Below the pieces are notes generated by a model, which was not told the DNA's origin, searched no databases, and saw only the letters and a list, made by a program, of their open reading frames with translations. From assembly GCF_040712315.1 (NCBI RefSeq), contig NC_134021.1, positions 33,166,001 to 33,230,000 of the forward strand: DNA of 64,000 bases. Reading direction: 5' to 3'. Position numbers and translations under genes: made by a program. This document shows, one piece after another, positions 22,101 to 33,306 of the stretch. How positions within the stretch are numbered: position 1 is the stretch's first letter; every line of letters starts with the position of its first letter. Source of the stretch: Castanea sativa (taxonomy: Eukaryota; Streptophyta; Magnoliopsida; Fagales; Fagaceae).

Positions 22101-22659
22101 TGTTTAAATCCTCTTTTTGGTGAGACTTTACTCTGAGCAGAACATTTTACTTTATTAAGGAAATATTGGTATTGGCTTCGAGGTTGGTAAGTGGTTTTTG
22201 TTTCCAGCCTGGGAGCCTTCTAATCAAGTCTTGATGTCTTGCAACATATATTTTTAGTGGTCTGATGTTGACGGTAAACAATGCATGTGAAGTACTTGCA
22301 TGCTTTGCATATATCTTATGTGGGTGCAACACTTGATTAATTCAAACTTTGTTTTTCGTATTTCTATTGTACTGATTTTTCTCAAGGTTATTGTGGAAAT
22401 TAATTTAGTATTGAAGCGACATCATTGATTAAACTTCTATTATGATGATAGATAGCTGATAGTAAGACTAAGGGAAATTCTTTGATTTAGTTATTGAAAA
22501 ATGGATTATTTAAGGCACATGCATCAAGGTCTGCTTAATTGTTCTGTTTCATACGCATTTTAAAGTCAAAAGCAGTAAGTCTGAGCTTGTCTTGTGGACA
22601 AATGTCTTTGGCAGGTTGGGACTTCATCAATGCCAGCACATAAGAAGCAAAGGCAGTAA
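16176..22659 (+). CDS. COMM domain-containing protein (COMMD9-like), five exons
   Basis: Coding exons: 16176-16526, 16623-16841, 17269-17358, 19613-19732 and 22615-22659. All have GT/AG borders and every junction falls between codons, giving 274 residues. The start is the first ATG in frame ([11 protein letters not shown]). Residues about 1-117 form the helical N-terminal domain, with [12 protein letters not shown] and [12 protein letters not shown] resembling human COMMD9 (LFPENFHQNL and the WRTE region). Residues about 118-190 are a Ser/Pro-rich linker. Residues about 191-262 are the COMM domain, starting [12 protein letters not shown] and ending [21 protein letters not shown] short basic tail ends the protein. 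COMMD proteins form heteromeric rings that serve the CCC/retriever endosomal recycling machinery in animals; the plant role is not settled. Introns 3 and 4 are swollen by LINE relics. Confidence 0.85.
18110..18250. repeat. tandem duplication with CA repeats in COMMD intron 3
   Basis: The segment CTGGTCCTTGTCCAAC... through ...GCTTTATTCAGC occurs at about 18112-18170 and again at about 18182-18231. Each copy is followed by an (AC)n tract. The period is about 70 bp. Confidence 0.85.
18377..19080 (+). mobile_element. 5'-truncated LINE in COMMD intron 3
   Basis: The 3' end of an L1-type element. It encodes the zinc-binding region after the reverse transcriptase ([21 protein letters not shown], then [19 protein letters not shown]), followed after a frame change near 18700 by the C-terminal block [13 protein letters not shown]. 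It ends with an AATAAAATTTAAT stretch and a poly(A) run (19064-19080). The flanks ATCCTAAATTGGTAGG (18361-18376) and ATCCCAAATTGGTCGG (19080-19095) form a 16-bp target duplication with two mismatches. The insertion is in the same direction as the host gene. Confidence 0.85.
19335..19440 (+). mobile_element. tRNA-derived SINE, family 2, in COMMD intron 3
   Basis: Contains an A-box-like TAATTTAACTGGTTGG and a B-box GGTTCAAATCC about 40 bases on, then CTTCAACTATTATTATC and a short A run. Related copies are seen at about 25085-25260 and 33305-33425. The pattern is that of a degenerate tRNA-derived SINE. Confidence 0.55.
20390..21905 (-). mobile_element. decayed LINE in COMMD intron 4, antisense
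   Basis: Read on the minus strand from about 21900 down, broken frames show reverse-transcriptase landmarks. GLRQGD is followed by a degenerate PLSP (about 21765), then [13 protein letters not shown] in place of the usual SHLLFADDTILF (about 21640), then [17 protein letters not shown] (about 21330). [17 protein letters not shown] zinc block follows near 20560-20600. Stops and shifts are frequent and the catalytic FADD motif is lost. A T-rich run near 20308-20322 may be the remains of the poly(A) tail. The element is opposite in direction to the gene. Confidence 0.7.
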
Positions 22660-22669
22660 ATTCCATTTT

Positions 22670-22673
<4 letters not shown>

Positions 22674-22731
<58 letters not shown>
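22674..22731. repeat. (TC)n and poly-C tract
   Basis: About 14 TC units (22674-22702) run straight into a C run of about 28 bases, just after the COMMD stop codon, so probably in its 3' UTR or just beyond. Confidence 0.95.
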
Positions 22732-22733
<2 letters not shown>

Positions 22734-22896
22734 CTCTTTTTTTTTTCTTTCTTAATTGGCAATGCCATCCATACCCTATCTGTACCTAAATAGTTTTCTA
22801 ATGAATTTCTAATTTATAATGCCATCCATGTCTTCGATTTGCAAATACCAAATCTGATTCAAGTCAGCCAGAATCCCCTCCACCTTGCTCATGCAC

Positions 22897-22898
22897 TC

Positions 22899-22942
<44 letters not shown>

Positions 22943-22957
22943 TTGGGGGGGGGGGGG
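22897..22957. repeat. (TTA)n microsatellite with poly-G
   Basis: About 14 TTA triplets (22898-22941) are followed by a G run of about 12. Confidence 0.95.
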
Positions 22958-22959
22958 CC

Positions 22960-23832
22960 ATTGCAAAAGTATAGGTGATGGAATTATTTAATTTATTGGT
23001 CCCCCCCTCCCCCTTTTCCTTCTCCTTTGGCAAGTTAATATGTGGAGGATCTTGGTCATCCTTGTAATGAACTGATGAGTGATGAGGCTTCTCTTATGCA
23101 TCCTGAAAAGTTTTATATTTCTCACTTCAGGCACCTTTTGCAAATTTTACTTATCAAAAAGAGAAGTTTTATATATCAGTTATACTTTTACATTAACTTC
23201 GGGATGTGGGAAACCATGTGGGCTTTATCATCATTGTTTGTTTTTATGCATTTATTAAAGCCATGAGCGCTGCTAACAATGCCCAAGAAGAAGAAGAAAG
23301 GAAAGCCATATGCATGCTTTCTATTTCTTACTGGCTTTCTATTTCTTACTCTTTTCAAGAATTATTTGTTAAATCGAGTAACTATGATATGACAGCATCC
23401 CATTAAAGTTGATGGAACCTCATCCTTGTTTATAATGCTGAAGTTTTATGGTAATTTACACCAAAAAAACAACTATAAAATGATCAGGTAATTTTATCGT
23501 TTTGTACCTTAAGAATAACTAGTGCATCAATTTATGAATTTATTATGAATTTTTTTTTTTTTTTTGTGAAACAATTTATTAAGACTGTTATAGATACTTA
23601 AATTGTCTTACATGATTTCAATTAATTATGTCAAAACGACGGGGAGGGATCCAGAAACGTTCGCCTCCATTTGCGAACAATGTACATTTTAATTAATAAT
23701 TTAACATAATGACAAATGGTAATCAACCATCATTTTAAGTTTCCTGAGGATCCAAGAAAGATGGGGGTAAACATCACATTAATACAGCCCCCCAATAGAG
23801 TTTATAGAGATATAACCCTTTTTTATCCCAAC
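22960..23832. other. intergenic stretch
   Basis: No gene recognised. Short ORFs at 23042-23266, 23206-23406 and 23716-23904 have no recognisable domains. A T run at about 23551-23566 followed by TGTGAAACAATTTATTAAG could be the tail of a truncated minus-strand retroelement. Confidence 0.4.
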
Positions 23833-24030
23833 AAGTCTAATCATTTTCATTTAAAAGCATGGATTAAGATGTGCACTGTTGAGTGTAATAATCATAAACT
23901 CTAGTAAAACTATTGTGATTCATTATTTAAATAAGTCTAATCATTTTCATTTAAAAGCATGGTTCAAGATGTGCACTATTGAGTGTAATAATCATAAACT
24001 CTAGTAAAACTATTGTGATTCATTATTTAA
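23833..24030. repeat. 100-bp tandem duplication
   Basis: The unit beginning AAGTCTAATCATTTTCATTT and ending CATTATTTAA occurs twice with a period of exactly 100 bp (23833-23932 and 23933-24030) and only about four differences, so the duplication is fairly recent. Confidence 0.92.
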
Positions 24031-24047
24031 GGAATTTGACGCTAAGG

Positions 24048-24699
24048 CTATGTTTGGTTGGAGGTGAAATAGGAAAGACAGAAAAGAAATGAGAGAGAAT
24101 AGGTTTTGAGGTTGTTTGATAAGGAGAGAAAAGTAAGAGGTTTTTGGTGGGGCAAGTATTTTCTCTCCTATCCAACCAAAAATTGATCCCTCCAAAATGG
24201 AGAGCAAGTGGGAACGAAAAAGGATTGGTCATTTTACACAAAAATGTCTTCTCCAAATTTCAAAGTGTTTTGGTTTTTGTCTTTTTCTCCCCTTATTTCT
24301 CATACATTTTTTTTTTTTGGCTTTGTTTCTTCTTATCGTTCAGTTTAGTTTTTATTTTTGGCGTTCATCATTTTTTCCTTCACTTTTTTTTTTTTTTTTG
24401 AGTTCTTGTGCTCATCTATTATTTTTTCAATGAAGTGTCCATCTATATACAAATTTTTAATAAACATATAATGTGTAGTTTTTTTTTTTTTTTTTTTAAA
24501 TCTAATAAGGGCATGAGAGTAAGTTTATACAAATTCTATTTTTTCTTCTCCAAGTTTTCTCCTTAACCAAACAAAAGAGTTTTCCATCTCTCCAACTAAA
24601 CACACGTGAGGGAAAACTAAACTTTTTTATTTTATTTTTTAATTTTTTTACCATTTTCTATCCTTTCACTTTCCATCTCCCCAGCCAAGCGAAGACGCC
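24048..24699. mobile_element. probable MITE with GGTTGGAG-type ends
   Basis: The left end reads GGCTATGTTTGGTTGGAGG. The right end, reversed, reads GGCGTCTTCGCTTGGCTGGGG, a diverged inverted match. A second, internal inverted match (TGTGTTTAGTTGGAGAGATGG reversed at about 24578-24602) hints at nested or composite ends. The interior is T-rich and non-coding. No target duplication was established. Confidence 0.45.
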
Positions 24700-26456
24700 A
24701 TCCTTTTCATAAAAACAAATTCGACAATAAGAGTGAATTTTAGTACCATCAGTTTCAATTCAAAAGTATGCATACTATGTGTGGTATTTGTAATTTTCCC
24801 AAAATTGAAATTATTGTTATTTAAATTGTAAAATAATTAGCCAAATTGTATTGATGTGTCCAATGAATAATTTCATGATATGAATCTCCACTGAAAACAA
24901 TATTAAAAAAAATGGATAAAATAAGTAGTCATTGACATTCCATTTGCACAATGTTCTATGTATCTTTTTTGTAAGTAGAGTTGAATAGATTTTTGGCAAG
25001 CTTGGTTGAATTTGGATTTACCAATGATTTTTTTTTTTTAAATTACACTTCTAAATATTGTTGAAAGAATGATCAAATAGAGTTAAAGATTCATGTAACT
25101 CAACTGGTATTTGCTGATGCTTCCAACAAAACATCTATGTTTCACATTGTCAAAAACCTTATAACTCAATTGGTTGGTTCTTCCTGATGTTTTTAATAGA
25201 GCCATTTAAAGTTCAAATCACCCACCCTCAACTATTGAAATTATTATAAAAAGAAACTAAAATAAGAACATTGTAACCATTGTTGACCCATTGAAATATT
25301 AATGAACCTCGTAAGTTTGTAACCATTAATGACAAGCCTTAGATTCTACCATTTCATATTCCCTTTATCACTTAAATTTAGTCCAACTCCTTCCTCCGCA
25401 TTGACAATCATTCCATTTATCCGTAGTGTTCCTCAATGTAACTTAAAATTCAACAAGGTAATTTATATTTTTTCACCCTATTCTTTTAGTCTTCTACCAC
25501 ATTTACAATACCCCAAACTATCAATTTATTCGATTGACACCCTAATTTGAGAGCGTTGTATCAATATACTGCTTATTGTCTAAATTATAAGTAATATTAC
25601 ACAAAAAATTATGAATATTCATTGCAACCATTGAGGATAATTTTGTTGGTGCTATTACTATCACAGGTAAGTTGTGTCGAATCAACATTGGGATTCAAAT
25701 CACCTACAAAATAATTATACCAAATTTGGTCTCATTTAATGCCCACTTTAGATGGCAGGGGGCACATTAATATAATTATTTCAAATTGGGATGGCCATCA
25801 TGAAAATTGATAGTTTGGGGGAAATTGCATACGATGTGGAAGTTCAGGATGAAAAAATGTAATTTCTCCGATTCAAAATCACAATTCACAAACCATAACC
25901 TGCTGTTCTCAATTTGACAAAAGAAAAAATAGCAAAGCCCACTTTCAACTACAAAAACACATCATTCTCTTTTAACACAAAACAATAAAGAAAAATGAAA
26001 CACAAACCCCAAATAAAATCAAATCATTCACCAGGGTTTAAGGTAATTAGGACTTAGTGCTGATCAAAGCTGGGGAATATGGAAAGGGGAAATGGGGGGA
26101 AAAAAAATAAAAACAAATCACAGCAGAATCTATATATATCTAAAAACCATCACATCATTAATTTTACATCCAAAAAATAATTTACAGTATACAATTTCTC
26201 AAAACAATCTCTCTCCCAATAAGCCTCAAACTACTCAATCTCAAAAGGTAGGACTTCACACTTCAAGAACTCAAGCCAAAACTCATTCTTGAAGAAAGCA
26301 ATGCATCAACAAAATATAAAAACAGAGAACGCAACTACGACTAACCAAACCAGGATGGTACCAAGCTACACAATCAAAAGTCCATTATCACAAAAGGAAA
26401 CCACGAGGAAAACCACAAAACTCTTTCCTTGTCTTTCTCTTCTTAAATCCTCATTT
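24700..26456. other. intergenic stretch with a SINE relic
   Basis: AT-rich. At about 25085-25260 there are two adjacent SINE-family-2-like pieces (AACTCAACTGGTATTTGCTGATGCTTCCAA and AACTCAATTGGTTGGTTCTTCCTGATG, then AGTTCAAATCACC as the B-box). No gene is recognised. The right part (about 26000-26456) lies downstream of the minus-strand membrane-protein gene and probably includes its 3' UTR. Confidence 0.5.
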
Positions 26457-26523
26457 TCAATCAGAATTGCTCGAGCTAGAGCTGGAATCGGAACTTGATC
26501 TTGATCTATGATATTTTGCCTCA
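26457..26523 (-). pseudogene. out-of-frame Ser/Asp-rich C-terminus of the membrane-protein gene
   Basis: Immediately past the stop TGA (26523-26521) the +1 frame stays open for about 21 codons, reads EAKYHRSRSSSDSSSSSSNS and ends at a TGA (26459-26457). A Ser/Asp-rich end is, from memory, the usual C-terminus in this family. The switch falls on an AAAAAAA run; one A fewer would join the frames. It may be a real indel, an assembly or sequencing error, or chance. Confidence 0.55.
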
Positions 26524-29500
26524 TTTTTTTGTATTCAATGTATTGTGTATGTTCGAACTGGAATTCTCAGATGTTTCATCAGATCCAAGTTCTAGTTTAT
26601 CAGCAGCAACTGCACTAATTTCTTCAACACCAGGTCCTACATCGCTTGATTCAATCTCCTTGGCAGAACCCACTTCGAATGTTTCTACAGATGCTGATTG
26701 ATCCTTTGAGTCTGAGAATTCGGGCAGCTCACGAAGATTAATTTCAGAGACTTGCTTGAGCACAATATGAATATCTTCCAGGGATTTTGCATCAACAACT
26801 TTCAAGTTTGAATTTGTTTCCACATGATCATCATCAGCAGCAACTGCACTAGTTTCTTCAACACCAAATCCTGTATCACTTAATTTAGTCTCCTTGGCAG
26901 AATCCACTTCATATGTTTCTACTGATGCTGATTGATCCTTTGAATTTGACACTTCTGGCAGCTCACGAAGATTAACATCTGAGACTTGCTTGAGAGCAAT
27001 ATCAATATCTTCCAGAGATCTTGTATCAACAACTTTCAAGTTCGAATTTGTTTCCACATGATCATTGGATTCTTCCACAACTAGCCAATCATCAATCATG
27101 CTGGGAAGGATGACTTCCTCAACATCTACTCCTTCACGAAGTTGCTTAAAAGCCAAGTCAATATCTACAAGTGATCTTGCTTCAAGAGCAGGGAGGTCCA
27201 GCTCAGGCAAAGTTGATTTTGAATCTTTGGGCAACAAATCAAAGTCCGTGCTCCCAACGTTAGTTTCCTCTGGTATCAGCTTAGAATGGAGGGATTCACC
27301 AACAACTTCTTTGACACTAAAGTCTCCAACTGTGTCCAATTCTGACAACAATCCTTCATCAATCTCTTTTATTTCATCAGCCTCTTCGTTGATATTGTGC
27401 TTGGAAACGTGAGAACCATAAGCTTCTGTCAAATAGCTGAAGTCTTCTGAGACCTTAATCTGGTCCTCATTTACAATTCCCTCAAGGATATCAGCTTTCA
27501 AATCCACTCCACCAGTGTGTGAATTAGAATCAGGACTCTCAGCTGGGATATGCATTTGGGTGGAATCAGAAACCAAGGAAGACATATCTGGCAGAGATTT
27601 ATCCTCAGTATCATGGACTTCTGTCACATCTCCATTGTCTATGATTCTCACAACCTCAGTAGATTTTGCCAGGATGCTAGATGACTCCTGCAAAATGTCA
27701 AAGCAGCCACAGTTGGTTTCATATATCAACTGCTCTGAATAATTGTGCTCTAGCGATGACCATACCATTGAAGATCAATTGATCAAACCAACTTGGTTTT
27801 CTGACGAATATAAGATAAAGAGTCCATTCGGGAACAACTTATTTAGCTTAAACTGAAATTTTTTTGCTGAAGATACTGTAAATAAAGCTAAAAAGTAACT
27901 GAAATAGTACAATGAGACCCGTGAATAGTACCAAAAAGTGCATAGGACCCATGAATAGTACAAAAAATAAGCTGAATAGTAAAAAAAGTTGACTTTTTAA
28001 GCCAATGCTAAACACAACCAAAGAGGGCAAATAAAATTGAGACAATCAAAGTGCCATGTATCACACATGTATAGTTCAAACAAACATGCAAGTATTACAA
28101 TGCAAGAAATGCAGATAGATCATCAGAATTATGCACGAGAGAAATTTTAAAAGGGGAAAAAAATGTTCCAAGTTGGCATCAGGTATAACAAGAATCTCTC
28201 CTGTAAGGGTACATTAATCAGACACAAAAGTTTGGCATAGATATAAGCATTGTGCACCCATATGTCCAATAAATGAATTAAACATTCCTGCTTCTGATTT
28301 TAAAAAGGAGCACCTTTCTTTTCCACTTGCCGTGTCCCTTATGGTAGTTTATCTGGTACAAATATACCCTTCTGCAGAACCATCAAATAAGTAGGAAACA
28401 ACTTAAAAAAAAAAAGGCACCAAGGCCTTAATAGATAGGAAGTCATTTTATTTTTGTCAGGTTGGGTGTGTCTAAATGACTTGAACAAGTCAGGTACCAA
28501 ATCTAACTATTCCATACTACAGCAAGTTACAAAGTAAAACACACTTAATAATGGCAAATTAATAAACATAATAATAAATATTTCAAATTTTCAACCCATT
28601 ACTGAAGTGAAGATTTAAAATTTTAATAAAAAAGATCAATCATTCGAAACGAAGCATCACAAGAAATATAAGGAAAAAAGAATTGAAGCAAAATAACAAG
28701 AAGCATATTATTTGGATGACTTACCCTGTGCTCATCACGATCAACAAAAGCCTCAACCATAGATTTATCTGAATAAGGTAAATGTTTCTCCAACTCACAT
28801 TGAGGATTCTCTCCAGAAGGTACATACTGACCACTGTAACCCAAAGAAATCACCTTCACATTTAAATCATGGTGGGGACCAGCATCAATATCTGAAACAG
28901 GACTTAAGGACTGGACTTTGTCCTGTTCGAATTGAATAATTTCCTCCTCATTAGATGGATGGTCCTTCATGCACTCAGTTTCTGAAGTAGAATGATTGGA
29001 AAGAGTCCGTGAAACTGTAACTTGCTCAGTTGCCAAAGAAGGCTGTTCCTCTGAGACAGAGGAAGATAAATAATTGAAAGGAATATGTTGGGAAGGAGAA
29101 ATCACTGAATCCAACTTCTCACCCCCATCTCTCTGTCCCCCAATGTGGATCTCTGCATCATCAAAACTTGATGACTGAACTTGGTCCTGTTCAGGCTGAA
29201 AGACTACATCTTTATGCATAGAACCTTCCCCTACAGATTCATAATCTAATGAACTTGATGAGTAAATTTGATCCTGCTCAAGCTTCAGAGTCTCTTCCTT
29301 ACCTATTGCATGTCGCTCAGCAGGTTCAGTTTCTATTCTAGATGAAATTAAATTTTCAGAAGCCAAGTAGCTCTCATGCACATCTTGATGGAACCCAACA
29401 GGAATCTCGGAATCAACACTCAAGGAGCTTACTTGATCCTGTTCATGAGGAAAACTTTCTTTCTCATACGCCATACCCTCCTCCTCTACTGATCCAATAT

Positions 29501-32081
29501 CAGGTGAAGATGAACTCGAATCAACAGAAACAAGCTTAACCACAGATTGAGGCACCACAGATCCATTTTGATCACCTACGTTAACTCCTGAAGACTCAAC
29601 CTGCAAAACATCATCCTTAGCAAACTCTTGTAATTCACTCAACCTTGGTTCCTTTTCATCCAATGGATGTGCTTGAGAGGAAGCTGCATGCATTTCTTCA
29701 TGATTAGGAACATCATTCACTATGCTTGCACCGTGCAATTCAGGTCCCTTATCTGCAATAGGAACAGTTGTTTCAATGCATGCTGGAGGTGAACCCATTT
29801 CAGATATCTCGAGTTGCAAATCAGAAGAAATGGATGAAAAAGAGAGGATCTTTTTATTTTTTTCACCTGCAGAGGGGCTTGAATCATAAACGGGCTCATG
29901 TTGATTTTCATCTACCTCCCCACTCATAAAGCGGAAATCTGGCACCTCCAGAGAAGGTTGCATTGAACTGCCAGATTCTTCAATATCATCGCTTCTAGGC
30001 TCAAAATTTGTTGATGCTTCTCTTATCACATCAGGTATTTTCTCATCTATTTCTGACAATGATGACAGACTTGATCTGCTGCTGTATGCCTCTCCAACTG
30101 GTTCTGTTTTGAAATGAGTTTCACCAATATTGAGTTCCAGAGGAGTAGCTGCCCCTCCTGTTTCAACTGAGCTGGGATCCATTTCAGAATGATTTTCCAC
30201 TTGTCCTAATATAATCTCAACCTCATTGCGGTCTCTCTGCTCAACTGGTTCAATCTCCAGAGAATCAACATCTTCAGAGGATTGACTTCCACGTTCAACA
30301 TGATCAGAAACATGGTCAATGCTGTATATGAGTTCTGTTTCTTGGCCAAAGTCTTTTTCATTAATCTTCTTGTCATCTTGATCAGCAGCAGAAATCACAG
30401 ATTCAGTATCAGGAATGGAACTCAACTTTGATTCACTGATTTCACTTGACTGTCTCTCGAATAAGGGATAGCTTGTTCCCTCTGAAGCAAAATGTTCCGG
30501 TACAAAATAGGGTCTGAACTTAATATCATGCCTCTCTTGCCTGTGACTCCCTAAGACTGATGGCCCCAAACTGAAACTTTCATGTCTACGGAAGAACAGA
30601 GTATCTTTCTGGTGAGATGTCATAAACTCATGTTGAAAACTGTCTCCCTTGAGATCAGGTTTTTCTTCATTTGGGTCATAAGGAAGATCAAAAGGATTTC
30701 GTCTTGGCACCAATCTTGATGGTGCAGAACCAGGTGGGGTATAGGAATCATAAGGGAGATCAAAAGGATTGCTTCTTACTGTCGAAATATGTGGAACATT
30801 GAAGGGAAGATCAGCACCATCTAAGTCTATTAAATTCTTCTCAGCTACCAATCTCATATTTTTCCGTGCTCTCCTCCTTGAAATGAGATTCTCCAAGCGT
30901 TGGTTCCTCTCGAGCTCTGAAGTCCCCAGATCCATGAGATTCTTTTCATCATCCTCTGTCCACTTGATTGCAGATTTACTCTCATCCTCTTTGCCTCCCT
31001 GTGCTTCTTCTTCCTCCTCATCTTCGTTTTCATCAACACCATCTTCTACTTCTCCATGATTTTCCAATTCTTCCTCTGACTCAACACTGCCATTATTATT
31101 CTTATGAGACCTCTCCGAAGCAACATCTGACTCATCATGGGACGTATGAATGGGTTGTGGAGCTTCCAAATCCAAAAGTGGGTGGAGCTCATCAAGCATT
31201 GGCATGAAATCAGCCATTGAAGCATCTGGTGATGAACTCTCCGCTAGATCAGACCCTGAATCCGAAGATCCATCACCATTGCCATCACCATCACCATCAC
31301 CATCACCATCATTACGAGATAAGTCCAAATGACCTCGCTTATGAGCATCAACTAACTCTTCCTGAGTCTCATCACCTCCCAATTCAAGAATCTCGTCACC
31401 CACATTTGGAACCACAAAATACTGATTCTCAAGAGCTTCCCCCTCGCTTAACAAACCTTCAACCTCGGACTTCTCATATATTTCCCTCTTCTTTTCCAAC
31501 TCCAAACCATGAAACTCTCTATCAACTTCCTCGATTACTCGCTTCTCTGACTGAATTCCCAACGAACCATTTTCATCAAGCAATGGCACATAATCAACAA
31601 AACCATCATCAAATTCAGCTTTACCAACTTTATCTTCCACAGAACAAGCACCCTCAATAGCCTCCTCCTCTACTATATCCCCCCCCTTTCCTGCGTATCT
31701 CTCTACAACAAAGCTCTCATTTTTATTATCAACAACAACACTGGTATCCCCAGAAACCCCAGCCTTAAGAGATGAAATATTATCATGGGCATGGCTAGAG
31801 TATTCATCTTTTTCAATTTCAGGAATGTGGGGTTGCCCAAAACTCAAAAGGGTTCCAAGGAGAACAGCAGTGCAGAACAAAACAGGGGATGCAGAGACCA
31901 AAATGGAAAATATAAAAGGAAAAGATCTATACAGAAATAACAAGAAACAAAGCAAACCCACAAGGAATGGATGATTACAAACTGATCTATAACATGTTTT
32001 GATTGATGTGATCACAATTTTCCTCATTTGAACTGAAATTTCCAATTTTGATCCCATTTCTCTCTCTGATGTTCTTTTCAT
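26521..32081 (-). CDS. large acidic membrane protein of the plant 'cardiomyopathy-associated'-annotated family
   Basis: Two coding exons, 32081-28725 (1119 codons) and 27729-26521 (402 codons plus stop), joined AGG|GTAAGT to GAGCAG|TTG, give about 1521 residues. The start MKRTSEREMGSKLEISVQMRK is the first ATG after an in-frame TAA; MGSKL (residue 9) is an alternative. Residues about 36-82 hold two membrane segments (HPFLVGLLCFLLFLYRSFPF and PVLFCTAVLLGTLLSF). A long Glu/Asp/Ser-rich region with a DG repeat follows (about 260). Near residues 375-500 is the conserved block RNQRLENLISRRRARKNMR with NPFDLPYD twice (NPF is a possible EH-domain ligand). Arabidopsis relatives such as At5g17910 carry the 'cardiomyopathy-associated' label; their role is unknown to me. 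The C-terminal exon has an internal tandem repeat. The stop comes just before a Ser/Asp-rich tail in another frame. Confidence 0.8.
26600..27065 (-). repeat. in-frame tandem duplication in the last exon
   Basis: The protein segment starting DHVETNSNLKVVD-(T/A)-(R/K)-SLEDI and ending GVEE-(T/I)-SAVAAD occurs twice in a row, about 76-78 residues each. In DNA terms these are about 27064-26832 and about 26831-26604. The copies differ at many positions, so the duplication is old, but both stay open. Confidence 0.92.
27815..28025. mobile_element. probable MITE in the membrane-protein gene intron
   Basis: Starts near GTCCATTCGGGAACAACTTA and ends near AAGCCAATGCTAAACACAAC, weakly inverted ends of the 'TTTGG-AACGCTTATT' kind. 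It has repeated GTGAATAGTAC and CATGAATAGTAC phrases inside. Non-coding. It sits in the only coding-region intron (28724-27730). Confidence 0.45.
28030..28724 (-). other. rest of the membrane-protein gene intron
   Basis: The intron runs 28724-27730. Outside the MITE it holds no recognisable feature. Confidence 0.5.
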
Positions 32082-32094
32082 TTACAATCTGTTT

Positions 32095-32263
32095 CTGCAC
32101 AAACTATACCATAAACAAACAAATGGGCATTCATTAGATCATGAAAACCAGGCCCCCCCAAAAAAAAAAAAACTTGGGAAAGAATTTAAAGCATAATCCC
32201 ACCTGAAATTGTTAAAGTAAATGAAAAATTCAGAGGAGTTAGATGAAGATCAGATTCAATACC
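32095..32263 (-). other. 5' UTR intron of the membrane-protein gene
   Basis: On the minus strand CTCAG|GTATTG (donor at 32262-32261) and GTGCAG|AAACAG (acceptor at 32096-32095) frame a 168-base intron that ends 13 bases before the start codon. Upstream, 32264-32400 has the pyrimidine- and GA-rich look of a plant 5' UTR and promoter. Confidence 0.6.
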
Positions 32264-32400
32264 TGAGAGAACCAGAAATTCAGAGAAAGTGACGCGTTAG
32301 TTAGAGGTTTGAATCTGTAAAAGTAAAAGAGGAAAAGAGTGAGCAGCTTGGAGATTTAGGAAAGCAAAGATAATGGGAATCCTCTGCTTTTTTTGATCTT

Positions 32401-33261
32401 TGATCTTTTCTCCTTTTCCTTTACTTTTTTTTCTTCTTCTCAATGACTTTACAACAACAAAGAATACACATATATTTTTTTGATGAATTACGACAACAAA
32501 GAATTTGGTATGGAGAGGTGTATGCGTGCATATATGTAATGATATTTGAGAGATAAATATAGGGACGGCACGAAAAGAAGTTGGAATGAGAAAGAGATTG
32601 AGAAAGGAATGTTTTCACTTTACTATTTCTATATATTTTTTGAATATATTATGTCATCGTCCGACTTTAACTACTTTTCCTGTTGGAAGACAGAGACTCT
32701 TCTATTTTAACATGCAATGTTTTGCTATCATCATAATTTAGTATTTAGCAAAAAAAATAAAAAATCATAATTTAGTAAGTAGTAATCTCCTACTCACTCA
32801 ATCAATGCCATTAAATTTCATACATTATGATATTAGTTCGTTATTAACTTTAATATTAGCCACGTCATTGTGTATCAATGTTAGAATGGTTAAAGATTGA
32901 AATGAGATAAGAATGACACATGTGGCATGATGGAGCAAATTGGTCTCAAAGGGCATGGCTTAGTTATTGGTTAAAACTTAAAATAGTTAATTATATATAT
33001 GGGGGGTGGTGACTGGTGTGGTGTGGGGATGATGATGACTTCCTCGGGCAAGGACATTTATTCTTAACTTTGCTTTCTTCACAAGTTGGCGGTTGTAAAC
33101 TACAGATTATTGTCTCTCACCTTTATGGCTGGCCATCCCAAGTAGGAAGCTTTATAATTTGATCTAATATAATCCAGCAGAAAGCCACTCACACTATATT
33201 TCATTCTAAATAATTATATATTCATATGGGATCATATAATTTTTGGACCCCTCCCTCTTCT

Positions 33262-33306
<45 letters not shown>

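Noticed and set aside
22535..22789. Gly- and Pro-rich ORFs on both strands
   Set aside because: They come from the (TC)n and poly-C tract beside the COMMD 3' end.
24144..24433. Phe-rich hydrophobic ORFs
   Set aside because: They are translations of T-rich MITE sequence.
30769..31660. Several plus-strand ORFs (Ser-, His- and Pro-rich)
   Set aside because: Antisense shadows of the acidic, repeat-rich membrane-protein exon.
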